Shown piece after piece: positions 21,263 through 30,804 of a stretch of DNA of 64,000 nucleotides. Source of the DNA: Nansenia antarctica. Lineage: Eukaryota > Chordata > Actinopteri > Argentiniformes > Microstomatidae. The position numbers were made by a program, and so were the translations under genes. Where the stretch lies: positions 6,756,736 to 6,820,735 of the forward strand of contig OZ022349.1 in the NCBI GenBank assembly GCA_963989245.1. The letters run 5' to 3'. The number at the start of each line of letters is the position of its first letter. The first letter of the stretch is position 1. The notes below the pieces were generated by a model. That model ran no database searches. It saw nothing but the letters and a program-made list of their open reading frames with translations, and was not told the origin of the DNA.

Positions 21263-24200
21263 TCAGTCCCGGGCCTTGCTCTTCCTGACTATCTGGTACA
21301 CCAGGAAGGGGATGATACTGACAGGGATGAGGGTCAGGGTGATCACCAGCCCCAGGGGCTCCTCAGGAAAGAGCTGCTCCTCCCCAGGACACTCCTGGAA
21401 GTACTGGGAATGGATCAGCTTGAAGAAGTCTTGTACCACATGGTTGGGGAAGTAGCAGCCTATGGAAACACTCAGCACCTCCATGCATTCTGTCAGCTCG
21501 TTATACGGTCTGGGGGTAGAGAGATCAAGTTATACCATGAGTGAGGTGGGTTTAAAACAATACAAGTGTTGTTTTTTACATTTTTTTTTTTCAACAATAT
21601 ATTTATTGAGTTTTTGAAAAAGATAAAACAAATCTTGAAAATAAATAATTAGTAATAATGATATATGTATATACTGTACATACAAGCAGATAACTCACCA
21701 GAATTGCCATACACATGTAGGCCTATATATAGTACGTACATTGATGGAGAGGCAATCATATAACTGAGCTCATATATACACATACAAAATAAAAGGGAGA
21801 GAAAAAATAAAATAAAGGTAATAATAAAAACATGAAACTGTAAAAAAAATTAAAATTAAAATATAATTATATATATAATAAAGAAAAGGGTACATTGCAA
21901 CAGATACATTAATTATATCCTACTCTACTCCTGGTCAATTCACACACCTGTTCAAATGGTTTATTGCAGAGTTTACATTTGTTCACGCCCAGGTTCGTCC
22001 ATCCAGTGTGATAAGTCCTTGTCCTCCAGATATTTTATGAATGGGCCCCAAATACTTTGGAATCTTTCCTGCCTGTCTTTGAGTGTGTATGAAATTTTCT
22101 CTAATGGTAGACACCGAGACATCTCCCTAAACCATTGCACAATACTTGGTTTACCTGTGCTTTTCCACGTTAGTGCTATTGATCTTTTGGCCTGTAAAAT
22201 ACACATATCCATAAAGATCTGTTCACTGCATTTCATCCTGTGTCCCTCTGGATAAATGCCAAGAATAAACAGCTTAGGCTCAACAGTAATTTTAATTGAC
22301 AGAATGTCCTGTATTATTATTCCAAGTTCTTCCCAGAATTCTTGAATTCTTGGACATTCCCATATACAATGAAAGAATGTACCCTTGTCCTCTCTACACC
22401 TGTTACATAAGTCTGGAATGTTGGGGTTAAATTTATTGAGTTTTTCTGGTGTTATATATACTCTCATTATCCAATTGTACTGTAGAAGCTTTAAACGAGT
22501 GTTAGCGGTCTGGGTTTGAGCTCTTTTGCATGCCTTGTTCCATTTTTCCACTGATATATCCTCTTGAAGGTCACTCCTCCATGCTTTCAATTTGGATTCT
22601 GAAGATTCTAGTGATCTAGCAATCAACAAATCATATACATCCGAAATAATTCCCTTTCCGAAAGGATTTTTAATTAAAACTTTCTCCAATGAGGATAGAG
22701 CGGGTATGGCCAGGGAGTGATTTTGATTAGAATAAATAAAGTTCCTGAGCTGTAAGTACTTAAAGAAATGCTTGCGAGGAATAGAATGTTTGTTTACTAG
22801 AATTTCAAATGATTCCATATGCTCATCCTTTGAGTCGAATATGTCATTAATTTGTGTTATTCCTTTGTCAGCCCATAATTTAAAGCCCCCGTCTGCCCTA
22901 CCTGGCACAAAGTAATTATTGCCCCAAATGGGACTATAGCGAGAGAGAACAGGTGTTTCCGACAAGTATTTTTGTACCTCGTACCATACAGAAATCATGT
23001 TTCTCAATATAGGGTTCGATGTTTTCCTTTTAAGGTTTTTCGGATTATCAGAGTATATATATGTCGGCAGTTGGAGCCCTATAGAGTTACACTCAATGTC
23101 TTTCCATGCTGGTGAAAGTAGTCCTTCTGTCGAGTAGTAAAACCTCATAGTTCTGATTTGAGTTGCCCAGTAATACCACAACATGTTTGGGCATTGTAGG
23201 CCACCTCTGTCATAAGGTAAATACAGAAGAGACAGGCGAAGTCTGGGGCGTCTATTTTTCCATATAAAGTTCGTGAATAATGTCCTTAGTCTAGGAAATA
23301 AGTTTGGGGGAGGCGGCAAGGGGATGTTTTGAAAGAGATATAATAGCTTTGGGAGAGTGTTCATTTTCAATATATTAATTCTGCCTATCTGGGAAATAGG
23401 AAGAGATGACCATCTATCAATTGATTCGCAAATAGAATTTACAACAGGGCTATAATTAGTCTGTACCACTTCTTCTAACCTGTGAGTAATTTGTATTCCT
23501 AAATAAGTAAAGCTGTCAACTGACTTAAAGTGACCAATATAATTGGGTGGGTTCTCTCTCTCATTCGAATTAAGCAGTAATATGGCAGATTTATGGCTAT
23601 TAACTTTGTACCCAGAAATATTGCCGAATCTTTTAATGAGGTCCATAAGAGCCGGGATCGATTCTCCCAAATTTTTAAGGAACAGGATTACGTCATCCGC
23701 ATAGAGAGCTATGCGATGTTCAAGTTGACCTATAGGTATGCCTGATATTGATGTGTGATTTCGTATTGCAATTGCTAAGGGCTCAATTGCCATCGTAAAT
23801 ATGAGAGGGCTCAATGGACACCCCTGTCTGCATCCCCTGTTGATTTTAATTGGCATAGATATATTGTTGTTAGTAATTATTTCTGCATATGGTTCTTTAT
23901 ATAATAATTTCACCCATTTACAAAAGTTTTCTCCCAGCCCAAATCGTTCGAGAAGCTCAAACAGGTATGCCCATTCCACCCTGTCAAATGCTTTCTCAGC
24001 ATCCAATGACAGGAAAGCTGTATCTGGTAACTCTCTTTGGGAATGTAAGATATTTAAAACCCTTCTTACGTTATGAAATCCCTGACGACCCACAATGAAC
24101 CCATTTTGGTCTCCCTTTATGATATCTGGTAGAATAATCTCTAATCTTTTTGCTAGAATTTTGCAGAGTACTTTTAAATCTGAGTTGAGGAGGCTGATTG

Positions 24201-27200
24201 GCCTCATGTTTTCGCATTTATCATTTGATTTTCCAGGTTTAGGAAGGAGAGTAATCAAAGCCCCTCTCAAGGAGGGAGGGAGGATCCCTTCCCGAAATGA
24301 TTCATTAAACATCTCAAGAAGAGGTTTCCTTAATTTAGATTCAAATTTCTTATACAAATCGATGGGTAGGCCGTCTGGTCCTGCCACCTTCCCAGATTTC
24401 ATGCTCTTTATTGCCATAGTGATGTCTTCTAAGGATAAGTCGTCACCCAGTTCCATCCTTTCTTCCTCTGATATACTAGGGATATCAATATTATTTAGGA
24501 ATAGCTTTTGGTCTGGTAATTCTGGAGCTCTTTCGGAACTATATAGTTTTCCATAATATTCTCTAAATGCCTCATTAATTTTAATAGGATCTATAATAGA
24601 GTCATCATTATGAGTCTTGAGGTTGGTAATAGCTCTTTCGGTTTGAAGTTGTTTTAAGCGCCATGCCAAGATTTTTCCTGATTTTTCCCCTTGGTCAAAT
24701 ATAGTTTGTTTAAGTTTTAAGAGATTATCTGTAGCTTTTGCAGTTGACATTTCATTATACTGTGTTCTCAACAATAACAATTCCTGGTGAGTTTTTGGAT
24801 CGGGATTTTGATAATAATTTCTCTCCAAAACTTTGATTTTTGACTCTAACAATGTAAATTTTTGTTTAGCTCTTTTAGATTTAGAACTTGTAAAACTAAT
24901 AATCTGGCCCCTAATGTAAGCTTTAAAAGCTTCCCATCTGGTGCTTGCAGAAGTCTCATCTGTGTTGATTATGAAAAATACATCAATTTGTACCTCAAGG
25001 AAAGAGATTAGATCTGGGTCCCGTAGCCAACTTTGCTGCAATCTCCATTTTGGTGGATCCTTTTTCAAGCCTGGGTCTACATAACACAAATTATTTGGGG
25101 CATGATCTGACATCAGAATACTGTCATAATTACATTCCTTGATTCTAGACACCAGGCCTGCAGAAATTAAGAAATAATCAATTCGGGAGTATGTTTTATG
25201 TGTACTGGAAAAACACGAATAGAATAATACCTCAGGGTTTCTGTCTCTCCATATATCTCTAAGATTTAATGTCTTGATAAACTGATGTATAATTCCTCTG
25301 CTTTTATTATGGGACTTATCAATATGTGTTAACCTATCTTTAGAGGGATCTAGTGTACAGTTGAAATCTCCTGCTATTATATATTGACCTTTGAGGGTTG
25401 ATAGAGTGAAAAACAAATTACTGAAAAATTCAGGGTCATCATTATTTGGCGCATAAATGTTGACCAGGTTGAGAAGTTCTGTCAGAAGCATGCCTTGAAT
25501 TATTAGGTATCTACCTGCCGTATCAGCAATTATCTTTGTGACATTAAGAGGAATAGATTTATGTACAAGAGTCATGACCCCTCTTGCTTGAGTGTTAAAG
25601 GGCGCTGAGAATACCTTACCCTGCCACCTCCTCCTAATCCCAATGTCTTTGTCTTTTGAAAGATGTGTTTCTTGAAGAAAAATTATTTGGGAATTAATAC
25701 TTTTTAATCTCCCCATCACCTGCTTTACCTTTTTTATTTTTTGTAGCCCTCTGCAGTTCCAGGATGTGAACTTGATGTCTAATTTACCAGTCATAGATAG
25801 CAATACATTTGTAAATGCCTTGTATCATTGTGCAATAATGTAAAGAAGAAAAAAAAAGAGGTCAAAAGAGAAAAACGAAGAAAAACAAACAAACAAACTG
25901 GGTCTCTCAACAAACTAACCGAGACCCCCCCAATGCTCCAGAACTGAGCATTCCCCCCACCCACCTGTTCACTCCCATAACGCTGAAAACTACTCCACAC
26001 CGAGTGAGGAGTAGTGAGGCTGAACTGATTAATCTCCTTATAAAGAGTAACCTTCTCCCTCCACCAAATGTGAAATAAAAACCTAATTAACAAAGTTGGT
26101 ATATTGGTCAACCACCACTAAATGTTAAGTATAGAAGCCCATTGTGAATTGTATATTATAATAACTAAAGAATGTGGATCAGCAGTTGACACCCTGAAAA
26201 TAACTGAGCCCAAACTGAGTTTGAGCGGCATGTTATGGGGTGTTGCTGTTATAGTACATACACATACATGTGTTGTTCAGGAAACAGTGCTGCTCGAATA
26301 GTGCATTGTGGGATTATGAGTTTTAGTGTACCCTTTCCGTTACTTTCTGACCTACCGATCCACTCTAATATCCTCAAGGGAAACACATTGGCATATTAAT
26401 CGCTTAAATAGACACAATTCAACTTGTTTCATGTAACTTGAAAAAACGAATAACTGTGAAATAACATTGTAAACCCGTATCATGGGTCTAGCGTAGCATT
26501 GAATCATTGTTGACGGTGAACTGTGTTCGAGTAGTGCATTTTGGGACATTGAGTCTTAACGTGCTAATTTCTGAGCTACCCTCAACTGAATGACCCCAAT
26601 ATTTTCTCCGAAAACATAATAGTATGTTAAATCACCTAGACACACACAGTTTAACTGGTTTGCAAATAAACATATAAGAAAAAAGAACAGTATAAACCAG
26701 TGTTAGAGGTCTAACATGACGTTGCTCGTTATCAAAGCCAGCAGTAGTGTCTCATATACTCATCCACTACCGTTCTCTTCTTGGATTCGTTTGATGAAAC
26801 TTTCCACTTCTGTCGGTGTGCCAAAAGTTTGTGTTTTGTCCTTGTGTGTCACCAGCAATCTAGCCGGGATCAACATGCCATGTTTTATCCCCATGCTACG
26901 TAATTTCTGTCTGGCCGAGTCGAATTCCTTCTGCTTCTTGTGTTCTCCTGTCGCTAGGTCGGGGTAGAAACGTACTGGTTTGTCCTTGTGTAGGATTTGT
27001 TTTTGGGCTCTGGCTGCTCTTAATACAGTCACCTTATCTCTGTCGTTCAGGAATTTCATGATCATCGTTCTCGGAGGCGCGTTGGGCTCCCGTCTTTGAC
27101 CAATGCGATGAGCTCTCTCCAGTGTGAGTTTGGATCTTAGTGCTGCGAGCCCCAATGTCTCCGGTATCCAACTCTCGAGAAAGGTGCAGGCGTCGTCTCC

Positions 27201-30200
27201 CTCCTCTCCCTCCCGCAGGCCAACGAGTCTCAGATTAGACCGCCTGGCTCTTGATTCTAGGTCTGTCACCTTGTCTTCCAGTTCTTGTTTCTTTCCCTCC
27301 AGAGAGTGGACCTTAGCCTGGAGGACATTCACCTCATCCTCCATGTTGGAAATACGGACCTCTGCATGTGTAATTCGTTCCGTACATTCTCCCATATCTT
27401 TCCTCAGTCCATCAATTGCGACCAACATTTCTTCATGTCGGTTTGCAGACTCGGACCTCAATTCTCTGATAGCTTCCAGAATCCTGTCATATTTTCCCCC
27501 TTCTACCTCGGCAGTTTCTGTGATCCCCGCGCTGCTCGAGTTAGCTTTAGCATCGTCCTTGTTTCTAGGAGAGCTGAAGTCCATAATTTTAGATTGTACT
27601 TGTGGGTTCTTTCGGGTACTCGGTTTCCCTTGTGTAGACGATATCTTTTACGAGTGGTATGGCTGATTTTCGTTGACTTTAGCTAGGTTTGTAACAGAAT
27701 TTGTTTGACGATTTTAGTGGAGGTGAGAAAACCAGTCTTCTCAGCACGCCGCCATTACCGGAAGTCCTGTTTTTTACATTTACATTTTTGGGCATTTAGC
27801 AGACGCCTTATTCCAAAGCGACTTACAATCGATACATTAGACTAAGCAAGTGAATCGTCAGTTCACCAGTTCTAGCAGGAAGAGTGATCTAGCTCAGGCC
27901 AGGGGCCATTGGCAGTCGTCGTGATAGAAGAAGATAGAAAGAAAGAACATTTTTTGTTGTTGTTGTGACTGCACCAAGCAACAAGAACATATCACATGTA
28001 CATGAGTGAAGCACGTACTCCAGATAATTGACAACAAATAAACACGTTTGTTGTTTGTGTCCAGGAACAAGCCTGTAGCTCCTACTCCCTAGAGTAGACA
28101 CTTCAATAGATAAACAGAATGGCAGAAATATCCACCCAGTCAATTATCAGGCAAAGTGGAGCTACAATCATCATGCATATGCCTGATGTCCAACTCTTTC
28201 AGATCAGCACAAGTGTAATGGGCAAAGCGGGTTGTTTCTGTACAGGGCGCCATAGTTGGTAACAAAAATAAAATGGTGAATCAAATCTAAAAAAGCTGTA
28301 CACTCATTTGCTTTTCTTTAGCTGCGTGTTTGGATTCATAACTCAAAACTCATAACTGTTCAAATGCACAATTCGATGCAACAGTGAAATAATATTTGCA
28401 ACTTATATAAATGATCATAAGCTGAGTGTCATAAGTGTATGCCTGTGTGTGTTAGTGTGTGTGCATGTGTATGTGTATGTTTCCATGTGTGTTTGAGTGC
28501 CTGAAAGCATGCATCTGCACGTTTACCAGTGTAAGTGAGGGTGTACAATACAGCCGTCGCACCCCTCTTATCAGAGGCTTCATCTCCCTCAAAGTGGCGT
28601 TGGGAAGTGTCTGTCATCAAAAGCTTCTCAAGTCATTACCTTGTCCCTCCCACCACCAACTAACGACTTTCAACAGACTTATGTGTGACTAATTGCTTTC
28701 CCTCTAGCCTTGCTTGTGACAAATCTATTCCATCTACAGCATGTGCTGCTACGGTGTTTAAAGAGGAAGTGATCTAAACAAAGAGGTTGAAGTTGAAAGC
28801 TATTTGACACAAAATGTAGTACAAGTACTGAGACAACGGAATGTAGCTTGGCATCTAACCAGCTTGTGGTGCAAATAGTGGCATAATGCAAAAGACATGA
28901 TATTGTAGACAGTGCATGGTGTTACAGTATAAGGTATTACAGCGAGTATAAATAAATTAATATAATAAGGGAATATACATTAGATTAGATGAATATGAAT
29001 ATGATATGTACAGGGTGGTCAAGGTATTCCATGCAATCAAGTGTCTTTATGTTATTTATCAACCAAACATGCGCAAGCTTAGCTTTCAACCGATAGTCTG
29101 CATGTCAGTTTATCAGTTCATTCTGCTGTCTTACTGTTTCTTGTTCTGTGTGTTTGTCTCTCGGGCTCTGTTCTGTTGGTCCCATTCCCTTGTAAAGCGA
29201 CCTTGGGTTTGTGAAAGGCACTATATAAATGTAAGTTATTATTATTATTATTATTATAATTATTACGCTTGAAGGGAATTGGGCCAATAGTCATACAGCC
29301 TTAGGTGATCAAAGCAGTATAGCAGTGGACTCCTAACTTGACTTGAATCTGACCCAACACATTCGGTTCAACTCGACTTGAAATGGATGACTCGACAAAT
29401 GAGTCAGTTTTGATATATCGACATCATTTCAGCACAGGGGTACCCCTCCCACTTTCACATCCCCTATCAACAAGGGTGTGGGTCCAGAGGGTTAGGGTTA
29501 GGGTTAGGGTTGCGGGGGGTGTGCGTCCTAAAATGGAGTATCCTACCTAACACTTGGTTTGTGTACAAAGATGCTGTTACTGCTATTACTGGGTATTCTT
29601 TTGGCACTTTTGTAACCTGCTTTGGAAATGATTCACGTCAACCAGCACATCAAACAAAGCTAAAAAGGTGATACGTGAATAAGCGTGTAGTTACCTGATG
29701 ACTTGCTCCCAGTCACACCGGCTGACGTTCACCATCCTGTCGTCAAACTGTTTCCCGCACCACATCAGGCTCCATTCCTCCAGAGCTGTCTCGTTACAGT
29801 GGTAAAAGGCATGGAAACGCTCCTGATCCTGGAAGCTTTCTGGGAATACAATTAACAACCCTTATTCTTCCCCACATATTAAAAATATACCTTCCTCTAG
29901 ATACACTGACATATGTACTGTACATGGACTCCCCACCCCCAACCTCACAGCACTAAGCAACAGGGCCATCTCACGCATCGCAACCACAATAGAACAGGAC
30001 ATCACCCACTCACTCAATCTGTACCTCGCCCCACTGCCATCTGGGCGTAGGTACAGAACACTAAGGTGCAAAAGGGCTCGCTTTGGCAAAAGCCTGATCC
30101 CCGCAGCCATTGTTGCCTTAAATAACAGACCGCGCTGAGTGTGTGTACTTGTGTATCTGTCATGTGTAGTACTGTCTGTTGTTGTCTGTATTATACGGTG

Positions 30201-30766
30201 TTGTATGTATATATGAATAGTGTACAGTGGTGTGAAAATGAATTTCCCCCTGGGGACAATACATCTAATCTAATCTAATGTAGCCCCTTCACTTCAACTA
30301 TACATACAGTATAGTGAAATCAGTTGGGCATGAAACAGGCATTTTGACAGTAGGTAACACATGCTCTTGCCCCAAGTAACAAACAGATTGCTAATAGACT
30401 TGCTCATCAACAATGACGTTGCCATGTGAGAAAGTGATATGACTGTCAAATACTATGTACTGTTTTATACATTAGTCACCTACCACTCCTCCATCAATTG
30501 TAACCCTTATTATGCAAATCATATGGCAAGGTTCAATGTGTCTACATACAAGCTAGCTTGTAAGATTGATATATATTTACTCAATCTGGGTGACGTATTT
30601 ATTGACGTATATTTGACTCAATCTGGGTGTGTGCGTGTGGACGTGCATGTGTGTCTGTGAGACTACAGCGGGAATTCAGTCAAACTTGCCAAAGCAATTA
30701 CCGTAAACATTGTTTTTGTTGACAACCTACAGTCCACGTAACACACACTCTCACACACACACACAC

Positions 30767-30804
<38 letters not shown>

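Larger units (their letters stand above)
21584..27767 (-). mobile_element. Full-length L1-type retrotransposon, about 6.2 kb, both ORFs open
   Basis: Flanked by a perfect 14-bp duplication (TGTTTTTTACATTT). On the minus strand the order is a 5' UTR of about 183 bp, ORF1 (27584-26760), a spacer of about 965 bp, ORF2 (25794-21973), a 3' UTR of about 370 bp and a poly(A) tail. Neither ORF has a stop or frameshift. It lies in intron 3 of the RAMP gene in the same orientation as that gene. Intact frames and an intact target duplication point to recent insertion; activity is inference. Confidence 0.9.

Noticed and set aside
25795..26111. Open frame of 106 codons just before L1 ORF2
   Set aside because: No domain, low complexity, and it falls in the L1 spacer; judged chance.
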